A stretch of 64,000 bases of DNA from contig JAUJOF010000010.1 in assembly GCA_030447785.1 (NCBI GenBank), forward strand, positions 51,218-115,217, read 5' to 3'. The stretch is from Solirubrobacteraceae bacterium (lineage in GTDB: Bacteria; Actinomycetota; Thermoleophilia; Solirubrobacterales; Solirubrobacteraceae). The position numbers and the translations under genes are program-made. The first letter of the stretch is position 1. Every line of letters begins with the position of its first letter. This document shows positions 15,474 to 24,031 of the stretch, piece by piece. A model generated the notes under the pieces. The model was given only the letters and a program-made list of their open reading frames with translations. It ran no database searches and was not told the origin of the DNA.

Positions 15474-17641
15474 CGGTCCTCGCCGACCCGCCCGTCGCCG
15501 ACCACGCGGTCGTCCACCAGCTCGCCGACCGGCTGCGCTGCCGCTCGCCGCGACTGCGTAGCGACGAGGCGTATGTGGCGCGGGTGCTCGCGCTGGCGCA
15601 GGGAGACGAGCGCGTCGCGCAGGTGCGCGTCAACCGCTCAGCAGCGTCGGTGACGGTCCGCTGGGCGGCGCCCTCCCCGCCCCAGGAGGACGCGCTGGTT
15701 CGCGTCGTGGAGCTCCTGGGCGACGCCGACGCGACGACGCTCGAGGTCGCGGCGGTGCCTGTCCCGCGCTTCGGCGACCGGTTCTCGCGTCTTGCGCTGC
15801 CCGGGGCGGTCGCCGCGGTCGCCGGGCTCGGACGCGTGCTGGGGTTCGCGGTCCCCGGACCCCTGGGGGCGTTGGGCGTTCTCGCCGCGTCGCTGCCGAT
15901 CGCCCGTCGCGCGCTTCACAGCCTCACCGTGGAGCGGCGGCTGAACCTCGACGTCCTCGACATGACGGCGATCCTGCTGACGACGATGCGCGGCTCGCTG
16001 TTGGCGCCGCTCTCGGTCATCGGCCTGGTCGAGGTCGGCGAGGCCATTCGCGAACGCACCGCGCGAGCGTCGCGCCGCGAGCTGCTCGACCTCCTCGACT
16101 CGATCGCCGAGAGCGTGTGGGTCGAGCGCGGCGGCGAGCGCGTGCAGGTGGCGATCGAGCAGGTCCGCCGCGGCGAGGTCGTCGTCGTGTATCCCGGGGA
16201 CCGCATCCCGGTCGACGGGCGCGTGCTCGAGGGCCGGGCGCTGGTCGACGAGCATCAGCTCACCGGCGAGCCGATGCCCGTCCTGCACGAGGAGGGCGAG
16301 GTCGTCTACGCGTCGACCCTCATGCGCGACGGTCATCTGCACATCGCCGTCGAACTGGTGGGCGGTGAGACGCGCGCTGGGCGGATCGTGCAGCTCATGC
16401 GCGAGGCGCCGGTGCACGACACGCGCATCGAGAACTACGCCGGCAGGCTGGCGGACCGCATCGTCCTGCCGTCCTTCCTGCTGGCGGGGGCGGTGCTCGT
16501 GGCCACCCGCAACCCCACGCGCGCCGCTTCCATTCTCATCACGGACTTCGCGACGGGGATCCGCGTCTCCGTACCGACCGCGGTGCTCGCGGCGATGACC
16601 AGCGCAGCCCAGGCCGGCGTGGTGATGCGCAGCGGCCGGGCGCTCGAGCAGCTCGCCGGTGTCGACGCGGTCGTGTTCGACAAGACCGGGACGATCACCG
16701 AGGGCAACCCCGCCGTCATCGGCGTCGAGAGCGTGGCGAGCGACGTGTCCCCCGACGACGTCCTGGCCATCGCGGCGACGGCCGACCAGCGCCTCAACCA
16801 TCCGGTGGCCGAGGCGATCGTGGGCTACGCGGCAGCCCGCGGGGTGACGCCGGGGGACAGGGGGCGGTGGAACTACGACATCGGCCTCGGCGTCCGCGCG
16901 GAGATCGGCGGGCAGGAGGTCCTGGTCGGCAGCGACCGGTTGCTCGAGCACGAGAACGTGGACCTGGCCCCGGCGAAGCCCTTCGGCGACGGGCAGTCGC
17001 GGATCTACGTCGCTGCGGACGGCCGCTTGTGCGGCGTGATCGCGTACGCCGATCCGCTTCGCCGGGAAGCCCAGGCCGTCGTCGGAGCGCTGCGCGACCG
17101 CCACGGGATGGAGATCCACCTGCTGACCGGCGACAAGAGCGAGACCGCGCACGCCGTCGGCCGGCGCCTCGGCATCGACCCGGCGGACGTGCACGGCGAG
17201 CTCTTTCCCGAGGACAAGGCGGCTGTACTGCGGGCCCTGCGGGCGGCGGGCCGGCGCGTGGCCTTTGTCGGGGACGGGATCAACGACCTTCCGGCGCTCG
17301 CCTACGCGGACGTCTCCGTGTCCTTTGGCGGGGCCACGGCCGTCGCGCGCGAGACCGCCGACGTCGTGCTCGTCGAGGACAGCCTGCACTCCCTGCCTGC
17401 GGCTGTCGGGGCCTCCCGTCAGGCCATGCGCCTCGTCGCCCAGAACATCGGCATCGTGGGAGGGGTCAACCTCGCCGCGCTGACGTTGGCCACGGCGACC
17501 GGATTGTCGCCGACGACGGCCGCCGTCGTGCACAACGGCTCGACCGTCGTGGCGGCGCTCAACGGACTACGCCCACTGCTGGGAGCGGATCGTCGCAAGC
17601 GACGCGCCCGCTCCCGCGAAAACACAGGAGACACCCGATGA
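15470..17641 (+). CDS. P1B-type cation-translocating ATPase lacking the CPC motif
   Basis: 723 residues with the complete catalytic set: 'HQLTGEPMPV' (actuator TGE), 'VVFDKTGTITEGNPAVIGV' (phosphorylated Asp near residue 404), 'NHPVAEAIVGYAA' (HP motif typical of P1B pumps), 'LLTGDKSETAHAVG' and 'VGDGINDLPALAYADV'. The N-terminal ~90 residues are HMA-like without CxxC. The usual metal-coordinating CPC or SPC in membrane helix 6 is replaced by 'ITDFATGIRVSVPTAVLAAM', so the transported ion cannot be predicted. It overlaps both neighbours by 4 bases. It resembles CtpC/CtpD-like and HMA2-associated groups, but the missing Cys is unusual. Confidence 0.88.
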   Translation: MTVLADPPVADHAVVHQLADRLRCRSPRLRSDEAYVARVLALAQGDERVAQVRVNRSAASVTVRWAAPSPPQEDALVRVVELLGDADATTLEVAAVPVPRFGDRFSRLALPGAVAAVAGLGRVLGFAVPGPLGALGVLAASLPIARRALHSLTVERRLNLDVLDMTAILLTTMRGSLLAPLSVIGLVEVGEAIRERTARASRRELLDLLDSIAESVWVERGGERVQVAIEQVRRGEVVVVYPGDRIPVDGRVLEGRALVDEHQLTGEPMPVLHEEGEVVYASTLMRDGHLHIAVELVGGETRAGRIVQLMREAPVHDTRIENYAGRLADRIVLPSFLLAGAVLVATRNPTRAASILITDFATGIRVSVPTAVLAAMTSAAQAGVVMRSGRALEQLAGVDAVVFDKTGTITEGNPAVIGVESVASDVSPDDVLAIAATADQRLNHPVAEAIVGYAAARGVTPGDRGRWNYDIGLGVRAEIGGQEVLVGSDRLLEHENVDLAPAKPFGDGQSRIYVAADGRLCGVIAYADPLRREAQAVVGALRDRHGMEIHLLTGDKSETAHAVGRRLGIDPADVHGELFPEDKAAVLRALRAAGRRVAFVGDGINDLPALAYADVSVSFGGATAVARETADVVLVEDSLHSLPAAVGASRQAMRLVAQNIGIVGGVNLAALTLATATGLSPTTAAVVHNGSTVVAALNGLRPLLGADRRKRRARSRENTGDTR

Positions 17642-17892
17642 ATGAGAAGCCCAAGAGGCGATCGGAGATGTGGAGGGGCGTCCGCCGTGGGACCGGCTGG
17701 GCGCTTGGCGTCGGCGGGGTGATCTCGGTCGCCGCGCTGCTGCGCGACGGGCCGCGGGGCACCATCAAGGCGTTGATGAAGACGGGGATGCGCGGACGCG
17801 AAGTGGCCGCCGAGCTCGCCGAGCAGGTGCAGGACCTCTACGCCGAGGCCCAGTCCGAGCGGTTCTCCGAATCGGCCTCGACAGACGGCTGA
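17638..17892 (+). CDS. Small ATPase-associated protein (DUF5132-like)
   Basis: 84 residues starting at the ATG overlapping the ATPase stop (ATGA). It has one hydrophobic segment ('GWALGVGGVISVAALL') and an amphipathic C-terminus ending 'VQDLYAEAQSERF'. It shares its ends with the C-terminal part of the HMA-like protein at 14712, so two paralogous small partners flank the pump. Small DUF5132-type proteins accompany P-type ATPases in some bacteria; the family name here is tentative. Confidence 0.7.
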   Translation: MNEKPKRRSEMWRGVRRGTGWALGVGGVISVAALLRDGPRGTIKALMKTGMRGREVAAELAEQVQDLYAEAQSERFSESASTDG

Positions 17893-19952
17893 GCCGGCGG
17901 GCGCGCGAAGCGCCGCCGCTCGTCGAGGATGCGCGCGACGGTCGCGGCGCACGACCCGCAACCCGTTCCCGCGCCGGTTGCCGCGGCCACACCGTCCACG
18001 CTCTGGAGGCCGTCCCGGTCGATCGCCCGCTCGATCGGTTCTCGCGAGACGGCCATGCAGTGACAGACCACTTCGTCCGGGCCAGGGAGCTCCCCCCGCG
18101 GACGTTCGACACAGCGCGTCACGACCGATGCGTCGAGCACGTCGACCGGGACAGGGCCACCGGCCGCGATGAGCTGGCCCAGCCGCCCGGCCATCGTGGT
18201 ATCGCCAAGGAGGATCGCGCCGACCAGACGGTCGCCGTCCACGACGAGCTTCGCGTAACGTCCGCTCCGACCGTCGCTGCGTACGACCTCCTCCTCGTCG
18301 TCCTCGAGCGTTGTCCGCCCCGCGGCGAACAGCTCGAGCCCCGCCACCTTGAGGGTCGTCTGCGGCGCCGAAGGCGTGAAGGGCATCGAGTCGCCGTCCA
18401 GCGAGGCCACCGCCGCCCGAACCTGCTCGGCCACCGGCGCCCAGAGCCCATGCACGACCCCGCGGTGCTGCGCGCACTCACCGACTGCCCAGACCTCCGC
18501 CGCGCTCGTACGCATGTGGTCGTCGACGATGATGCCGCGGTCGACGTCGAGCCCCGCGGCGCGAGCGAGCGCCGTCTCGGCGCGGATCCCCGCCGCTACG
18601 ATCACGAGTTGCGCAGTGACCGTGCTGCCGTCGGCCAGCCGGAGGTGCGAAGCTGTGATCTCGCTCACCGTCGTGGCCACGACCGTCTCGAGGCCCCGGC
18701 GGGCCAGTGAACGTCGCAGCAGCGACGCGGCGCCGTCGTCGAGTTGCTGGGCCATCAGTCGACCGCCCGCTTGGACGACCGTCACGGCCAAGCCGCGGTC
18801 TGACAGCGTCGCTGCGGCCTCGAGGCCGAGAAGTCCCCCGCCGATCACCGCTGCCGTTCGCACATGCCCAGCCGTGGCCGCGATGCGCTGGGCGTCGCGC
18901 AGCGTGCGATAGCCGACGACGTGGCCGAGCTCGACTCCGGGGATGGGCGGGATGAACGCCCGCGACCCGGTGGCCAGGATCAGCGCGTCGTAGCGGTGCT
19001 CGGTTCCGGTCCCGTCGATCACGCGCCGGCGGTCCACCTCGACGGCGGTCGCGGGGATCCCGAGGCGCAGGTCGACATCGGCGTCGGCGTACCACCTGGC
19101 TCGGTGCAGGGCGAGCCGCTCGCTTGACCGCCGGTCGCGAAGGACCTGCGACAGCCCGATCCGGTTGTAGGGCTCCACATCCTCTTCGGCGAGCAGCACG
19201 ATCCGCCATCCCCCGCGCGCGAGCATCTGCTCGACGATGGCGTGACCGGCCATGCCCCCACCGACGACGACGAGGCGCCTGGCCGCACGCCGGCGCGCCG
19301 GCAGGCTCCAGGCCTCCGGCGCAAGGCGCCGCAGCCGCCGCTCGATTGCGCCGCCGCCGCTGTTGAGGCGTTCGAGGGCGTGCTCGCGTCGGTGGCGCAT
19401 CTCGGCGATGTCGGCACCCGAGATGGTCGCAAGATCGCTGTCGCTCATGCCCTTGCGCACCGACAGGTCCAGCAGGGCGATGGTGGGCGCGTCGAGGCGC
19501 CTGAGGGCCGCTCGCAGTTCAAGGTCTCCTGACGGTGGCGAACGGCGCAACAGGGCGCGTAGGCGTCTGGCGTACTGGCGGGCGTGGACGACGACGACGA
19601 CGCCCAGCCAGAACGATGCGGCCAGATGTTGGTTCGACCAGGCCGGATCGAGCACGACGAGCACGCCGGTGAGCAGCGTGTAGCCCGCCAGCAGGCTTCC
19701 CATCTGTGCGACGAGCGGCGGCCACAGCCGGCGCGCCCGTCCGGGCCGGGCCCGGGCACCGAGCAAGGCCAGTTTGACGCCCAGAGCGGCGAAGAACACG
19801 GCCGCCGCGACGACGTGCACGCTCACCAGCAGTCCGGCGCGTCCGCCGAGGAACAGCGGAACCGCCGTGGCCGCGGTCACAGTCGCGGCGAGCAGGACGA
19901 CGAGCGTCGCCGCCCCGAGCCGTCGCCGCCGCATGGGGGCGAGCCCTTTCAC
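17838..19952 (-). CDS. Membrane cytochrome-b-like / FAD oxidoreductase / BFD [2Fe-2S] fusion
   Basis: 704 residues. About four membrane segments (residues 10-125) contain His residues ('VSVHVVAAAVFF', 'NQHLAASFWLGVVVVVHARQ') suggestive of heme b. Residues ~150-200 ('DAPTIALLDLSVRKGMSDSD') look like a sigma-factor region-4 helix-turn-helix. Next comes a NirB-like FAD/NAD oxidoreductase ('LVVVGGGMAGHAIVEQML', 'AAVIGGGLLGLEAAATL', 'VWAVGECAQHRG'), then a BFD-type [2Fe-2S] domain with 'VCHCMA' and 'GCGSCAATV'. It probably passes electrons from NAD(P)H to the membrane pool or to an iron store. The GTG start overlaps the preceding stop. The last 18 codons are antisense to the end of the small gene at 17638. 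Confidence 0.8.
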   Translation of the reverse strand: MKGLAPMRRRRLGAATLVVLLAATVTAATAVPLFLGGRAGLLVSVHVVAAAVFFAALGVKLALLGARARPGRARRLWPPLVAQMGSLLAGYTLLTGVLVVLDPAWSNQHLAASFWLGVVVVVHARQYARRLRALLRRSPPSGDLELRAALRRLDAPTIALLDLSVRKGMSDSDLATISGADIAEMRHRREHALERLNSGGGAIERRLRRLAPEAWSLPARRRAARRLVVVGGGMAGHAIVEQMLARGGWRIVLLAEEDVEPYNRIGLSQVLRDRRSSERLALHRARWYADADVDLRLGIPATAVEVDRRRVIDGTGTEHRYDALILATGSRAFIPPIPGVELGHVVGYRTLRDAQRIAATAGHVRTAAVIGGGLLGLEAAATLSDRGLAVTVVQAGGRLMAQQLDDGAASLLRRSLARRGLETVVATTVSEITASHLRLADGSTVTAQLVIVAAGIRAETALARAAGLDVDRGIIVDDHMRTSAAEVWAVGECAQHRGVVHGLWAPVAEQVRAAVASLDGDSMPFTPSAPQTTLKVAGLELFAAGRTTLEDDEEEVVRSDGRSGRYAKLVVDGDRLVGAILLGDTTMAGRLGQLIAAGGPVPVDVLDASVVTRCVERPRGELPGPDEVVCHCMAVSREPIERAIDRDGLQSVDGVAAATGAGTGCGSCAATVARILDERRRFARPPAQPSVEADSENRSDWASA

Positions 19953-20155
19953 CGGCCCAACCGCGTCCGTGCACGCGTCAGGACGGCGCCTGTGAGCAGT
20001 CCGCCGACGAAGATCGCCCAGTTGTGGAAGCGAACGAACAGCGCCGCGTCGGAGTGAAGGAACGGCAGGCTCGGCACGACCGCCAGAGCGACGCCGGCGG
20101 CCAGAGCGAACAGCTCCGCCCGGCTCAGCTCCGCTTGCTGCCGGTCCTCACGCAC
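19949..20155 (-). CDS. Small two-helix membrane protein
   Basis: 68 residues with a GTG start that overlaps the DtxR-type gene's stop by 8 bases and a stop that overlaps the next gene's GTG. Two hydrophobic segments ('ELFALAAGVALAVVPSLPFL' and 'WAIFVGGLLTGAVLT') flank 'LHSDAALFVRFHNW', whose His residues might be metal or heme ligands. The tight packing suggests a subunit or chaperone of the downstream membrane flavoprotein. No family recognised. Confidence 0.7.
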   Translation of the reverse strand: MREDRQQAELSRAELFALAAGVALAVVPSLPFLHSDAALFVRFHNWAIFVGGLLTGAVLTRARTRLGR

Positions 20156-20618
20156 GGACACCCCCCGATGCGGCCCGCCGCTTGAGATCGGGCCCGGGAA
20201 TCGGATCGCCGTGGGGCTCCAGCGACGGCTGACCGAGCCGCGCGGCGATGAGCCCCTCGAGTTCGGCGGAGATGTGGTGCTCGAGGCGATCGGCTTCGGC
20301 GTGGACCCGCTCCGGCGACATGCCGAGCGCTTCGACCAGGAACGTCTCGAGCAGCCGGTGGCGGCGAGTGACGCGCAGGGCGAGCCGCTCACCCTCTGCC
20401 GTCAAGCTCACGCCGCGATACGGGAGATAGAGGACGAGCTGGCGTCGAGCAAGCTTCTTGAACATGTTCGACACGGAGGCCGGCGTCACGCCGAGGAAAT
20501 CGGCTACCTCGGTCGTCGAAGCGACCTGCCGCGGCCCGCGGGCGGTACGGAAGATCGCCCGGACGTAGTCCTCGACGGCCTCCGAGTCCCCGCGGGTCGA
20601 GCAAGGCGGCAAGGGCAC
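20148..20618 (-). CDS. DtxR/MntR-family metal-dependent repressor
   Basis: About 156 residues. 'SEAVEDYVRAIFR' and 'STTEVADFLGVTPASVSNMFKKL' form the N-terminal winged helix; 'GVSLTAEGERLALRVTRRHRLLETFLVEALG' and 'VHAEADRLEHHISAELEGLIAARLG' are the dimerisation and metal-binding helices with the family His and Glu residues. There is no SH3-like C-terminal domain, as in MntR. GTG codons at 20618, 20624 and 20627 are all possible; AGGG lies best before 20618. It is divergent from the multicopper oxidase gene with palindromes between them, so it likely controls both sides in response to Mn2+ or Fe2+. Confidence 0.85.
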   Translation of the reverse strand: MPLPPCSTRGDSEAVEDYVRAIFRTARGPRQVASTTEVADFLGVTPASVSNMFKKLARRQLVLYLPYRGVSLTAEGERLALRVTRRHRLLETFLVEALGMSPERVHAEADRLEHHISAELEGLIAARLGQPSLEPHGDPIPGPDLKRRAASGGVRA

Positions 20619-20672
20619 GCCCACCACCCTACGAGGAGATGTGAGACATCTCCAGGCAGACCACAATCCTGA

Positions 20673-20688
20673 TTTAGGCCAGCCTGAA
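20673..20688. promoter_or_regulatory. DtxR-box-like palindrome upstream of the DtxR-type gene
   Basis: TTTAGGC-CA-GCCTGAA, an imperfect inverted repeat; its core TTAGG-N4-CCTGA differs by one base from the first 14 bases of the classic DtxR/IdeR box (TTAGG-N4-CCTAA). It lies 55 bases before the repressor start, a likely autoregulatory site. Confidence 0.5.
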
Positions 20689-20746
20689 CAAGCTGCTGCG
20701 GGTGCCGACCCTCCGACCGGCGTTGTCGTAGCATGCTCTTCCACCC

Positions 20747-20766
20747 GACTAGGCATATGTTTAGTC
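20747..20766. promoter_or_regulatory. 20-bp palindrome upstream of the multicopper oxidase gene
   Basis: GACTAGGCATATGTTTAGTC: 8 of 10 arm positions are complementary. It lies 34 bases before the TTG start, between divergent genes, one of which encodes a DtxR-type repressor. Likely an operator, perhaps for Mn- or Fe-dependent control. Confidence 0.5.
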
Positions 20767-20800
20767 TGACCAGAAGACTGGTTTCTCTTGGAGGCTGACT

Positions 20801-21819
20801 TTGAAGCTCGATCGTAGGCAGGTCCTTGGAGGCGGCGCGCTGGCGGCCGCCGGCGCGTTGACGGCCCTCGACCCGCGTGGCGATCGTGCCGTGGCGCAGA
20901 GTGGCGGCGGCCATGGCGGCCACGGCGGGGGCGCAAAGGGGCCAACGATGCGCAAGGGTGCGACCGTCGATCATCGCGCCAACGGCTTCAACCCGACCGA
21001 CATCCTGCGCGACTTCGACATGGGCAAGGCGCGCCGGCTGGCGAGCGGACGCACCCTGCGCGAGTGGGAGGTCGTCTCCTCCGACAAGGAGATCGAGGTC
21101 GCGCCCGGGATCAAGTACCCCGCGTGGACGTTCAACGGTCGGGTGCCGGGACCGTCGCTGCGCGCACGGGAGGGCGACCGTATGCGCATCCGCTTCGTCA
21201 ACGGCTCGGAGCACCCGCACACCATGCACTTCCACGGCATCCACCCGGCGGAGATGGACGGGGTTCCGGAGGTCGGCGCGGGAATGATCGAGCCCGGCAA
21301 GAGCACGGTGTACGAGTTCGACGCCGAGCCGTTCGGGACGCACCTCTACCACTGCCACGTCGGCCCGCTGGCCGAGCACATCGCGCGGGGCATGTACGGC
21401 GCGTTCATCGTCGACCCCAAGCAGGGGCGCGAGGACGCCGACGAGCTCATGATGATGATGAACGGGTTCAACACGAACTTCGACGCCGAGGGCAACCAGG
21501 TCTACGCGGTCAACTCGATCGCCTTCCACCACGTCAACGAGCCGATCCGGGTGCGCCGCGGCGGCTGGTGCGCATCTACCTCGCGAACATCCTCGAGTAC
21601 GACCCGATCAACTCCTTCCACCTGCACGGCAACTTCTTCGAGTACTTCCCCACCGGTACGCGACTCGAGCCGGCCGACTTCACCGACACGATCAGCCAGA
21701 TGCAGGGCCAGCGCGGGATCCTCGAGGTGCGCTTCCCGCACAAGGGCATGTTCATGTTCCACGCCCACAAGACCGAGTTCGCCGAGCTCGGGTGGATGGG
21801 CTTCTTCGAGGTGGCCTGA
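20801..21819 (+). CDS. Two-domain multicopper oxidase (one frameshift)
   Basis: About 339 residues after repair of a one-base deletion near 21563. It has a Tat-like signal ('KLDRRQVLGGGALAAAGALT'), a His/Gly linker, then cupredoxin domain 1 with 'HTMHFHGIHP' and 'HLYHCHVGPLAEHIARGM' (type 1 and trinuclear ligands), and domain 2 with 'FHLHGNFFEYF' and 'FMFHAHKTEF'. Type 1 copper is kept only in domain 1, as in two-domain laccases and nitrite-reductase-like oxidases. TTG start with GGAGG 7 bases upstream. Coupled by TGATG to the ZIP transporter. Possible substrates are Mn(II), Fe(II) or phenols. Confidence 0.85.
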
Positions 21820-23042
21820 TGGAAGCCGGCAGCCAGTCCCCGCCGCAGGTCCAAGCCCCCAGCGCCTCCCGTGGCCGCCTGCCCGCCTGGGCCCTGGGGG
21901 CCATCCCGCTCGTGCTCATCGTCGCCGCGCTCGCGGCGCTGCTCACCGTCGGCGGTGACACGCTGGGCGAGCGGGTCGGTCCGCCGGTGGAGGAGATCGC
22001 CGTCGAGCGCACGGTGCTGAGCCCGGGCGAGATCGATCTGACCGTGCGAAACACGGGTCCTGATCCGGTCACGGTCGCACAGATGTTCGTCAACGACGCC
22101 TACGTCGACTACACGACCAGCGCCAACCAGGTCGGTCCCAACGCCACCGAGACGTTCACGCTCAACTATCCCTGGCAGCAGGACTCGCCCTACCTCGTGA
22201 CCCTGGTCAGCGAGACCGGCGCCACCACCGAGCACGAGATCCCCGTGGCGGTGGAGACCCCGACGGCGGGCGGCGGCTTCTACGGGCTCATGGCGTTGCT
22301 CGGGGTCTACGTCGGGGTCATCCCCGTCGCGCTCGGGATGCTCTTCCTGCCCTTCCTGCGCCGGGTGCGCGAGCACTGGATCCGCTTCTTCATGGCGCTC
22401 ACCATCGGGCTGCTCGGCTTCCTGGCCGTCGACGCCTACCTCGAGGGCACCGAGATCGCCGAGTCCGGCACCGGCGCGTTCGGCGGCGCGGTGCTGCTGT
22501 TCGTCGGCGCCGGCGCGGCCTACCTCGGGCTCGTAGCGCTCGATCGCGTCCTGCGCGAACGCGGGGCGCGCGCCCGTGAGGCGGGAGCGAGCGCCTTCCA
22601 GCTCTCCCTGCTCGTGGCGATCGGGATCGGACTGCACAACCTCGGGGAGGGGCTGGCCATCGGCTCGGCCTATGCCGTGGGTGAACTCGCCCTGGGGGCT
22701 TTCCTGATCTTCGGCTTCGCGCTGCACAACACGACCGAGGGCCTGGCCATCGTGGCCCCCCTCAGCGCCCACCGGCGCCCATCGCTCGCCCGCCTGGCGA
22801 TGCTCGGGCTCATCGCGGGCGCCCCGGCGATCCTGGGCGCCCTCATCGGCGCCGCGGCCTACAACCCCGAGTTCGCCGCACTGTTGATCGGAGTGGGGAT
22901 CGGCGCGATCGTCCAGGTGATCGTGCAGCTCGTCCCCACGATCCGCGACCGCGCCGGTCGCGCCCTCTATCCCGCCAGCGTCGGGGGCATCCTCGCCGGC
23001 GTCGTGGTGCTGTACGTCACCGGCCTGCTGGTGACCGCCTGA
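21819..23042 (+). CDS. ZIP-family metal transporter with N-terminal cupredoxin-like domain
   Basis: 407 residues. One membrane segment (near residues 20-45) precedes an extracytoplasmic beta domain (residues ~55-145, 'IDLTVRNTGPDPVTVAQMFV'), followed by about eight membrane helices. 'IGIGLHNLGEGLAIGSAYAV' and 'FALHNTTEGLAIVAPL' are the paired metal-binding helices 4 and 5 of ZIP transporters. It probably moves Mn2+, Fe2+ or Zn2+ into the cytoplasm. The start overlaps the oxidase stop (TGATG), so oxidase and transporter are made together: a metal oxidase next to a metal importer. Confidence 0.85.
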   Translation: MEAGSQSPPQVQAPSASRGRLPAWALGAIPLVLIVAALAALLTVGGDTLGERVGPPVEEIAVERTVLSPGEIDLTVRNTGPDPVTVAQMFVNDAYVDYTTSANQVGPNATETFTLNYPWQQDSPYLVTLVSETGATTEHEIPVAVETPTAGGGFYGLMALLGVYVGVIPVALGMLFLPFLRRVREHWIRFFMALTIGLLGFLAVDAYLEGTEIAESGTGAFGGAVLLFVGAGAAYLGLVALDRVLRERGARAREAGASAFQLSLLVAIGIGLHNLGEGLAIGSAYAVGELALGAFLIFGFALHNTTEGLAIVAPLSAHRRPSLARLAMLGLIAGAPAILGALIGAAAYNPEFAALLIGVGIGAIVQVIVQLVPTIRDRAGRALYPASVGGILAGVVVLYVTGLLVTA

Positions 23043-23872
23043 CCATCGATCGGCCCCTCAGGCCCCTCCTGGTCGGAGCGGAGGCGGCACTCGGTCTGGC
23101 CCTGCCCGCCGCGCGGCGCCAGGCGGACTCCCTCAGCCATCTCGGCCACCGCACGTGGCCGCCCCCGCAGCGACCGTGGCTGCTGGGGCAGACCTGGCGG
23201 CGACTGCTGTTCGCGCACTGGAGGGTGCCGGCGCGCGCGCTGCGTGCCGTCGTGCCGGCGCAGCTGCCACTCGACCTCAGCGAGGGCGAGGCGCTCGTCG
23301 GCGTCACGCCGTTCGACGTCTGCGCGTTTCGCCTCAGGGGCACCCTGTCGCCTCCGGTGGTCGGGTCATTCCCCGAGCTCAACGTGCGCACCTACGTCAC
23401 GGTGGACGACCGGCCCGGGATCTACTTCTTCAGCCTGGACGCCGACAGCGCGCTGGCGGTCGCCGGCGCGCGGCGCGGCTACCGGCTGCCGTACTTCAAG
23501 GCGGAGATGACCTCCGTGGCAGACGACCACGGCGTCGCCTTCGCCAGCCGCCGGACCTCGGCGGACGGTCCGCCGGCGGGCTTCTCGGCCCGGTATGGAC
23601 CGACCGACGAGCCCGCCTACGCCGAGCGCGGAACCCTCGAGCACTTCGTGACCGAGCGGTACTGCCTCTACACGCTCGACGATGCCGGGCACATCCTGCG
23701 CGCCGCCATTCACCACCCGCCGTGGTCCCTGCAGCCCGCCGAGGCCGAGATCGAGCACAACACCATGACCGCTGGCCTCGGACTCTCCCTGGACGGGCGC
23801 CCGATCTTGCACTACGCGGAGCGCCAGGATGTCGTCTTCTGGACACTCGAGCGCGCGGTCACAAGCGGGTAA
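23039..23872 (+). CDS. DUF2071/YqjF-family protein
   Basis: Up to 277 residues. The core 'QRPWLLGQTWRRLLFAHWRV' followed by 'GEALVGVTPFDVCAFRLRG', 'FPELNVRTYVTVDDRPGIYF' and 'YRLPYFKAEM' is typical of YqjF-like proteins, whose function is unknown. The frame is open back to the end of the ZIP gene; the only codon there that could start is a CTG overlapping the ZIP stop, so either the start is unusual or one base is wrong. A GTG at 23225 would remove the conserved N-terminus. Confidence 0.75.
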   Translation: MTIDRPLRPLLVGAEAALGLALPAARRQADSLSHLGHRTWPPPQRPWLLGQTWRRLLFAHWRVPARALRAVVPAQLPLDLSEGEALVGVTPFDVCAFRLRGTLSPPVVGSFPELNVRTYVTVDDRPGIYFFSLDADSALAVAGARRGYRLPYFKAEMTSVADDHGVAFASRRTSADGPPAGFSARYGPTDEPAYAERGTLEHFVTERYCLYTLDDAGHILRAAIHHPPWSLQPAEAEIEHNTMTAGLGLSLDGRPILHYAERQDVVFWTLERAVTSG

Positions 23873-24031
23873 CGGAACTCGCTGCGGGAATGCCTAGCGT
23901 GCCGTGCGACGGGGTCGTGGGCGCTTGCGCGAGACCTCCGGCGCTCTCCCGAGCGGCCCGTAGACCGGACCGCGGATCACCGATGCCACGCCGCGCCTCG
24001 TCCCTGGTCATCCGCGATCGAAAGAGGGAGC

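Noticed and set aside
15638..17533. 631-codon minus-strand ORF
   Set aside because: Antisense to the P1B ATPase, no recognisable motif.
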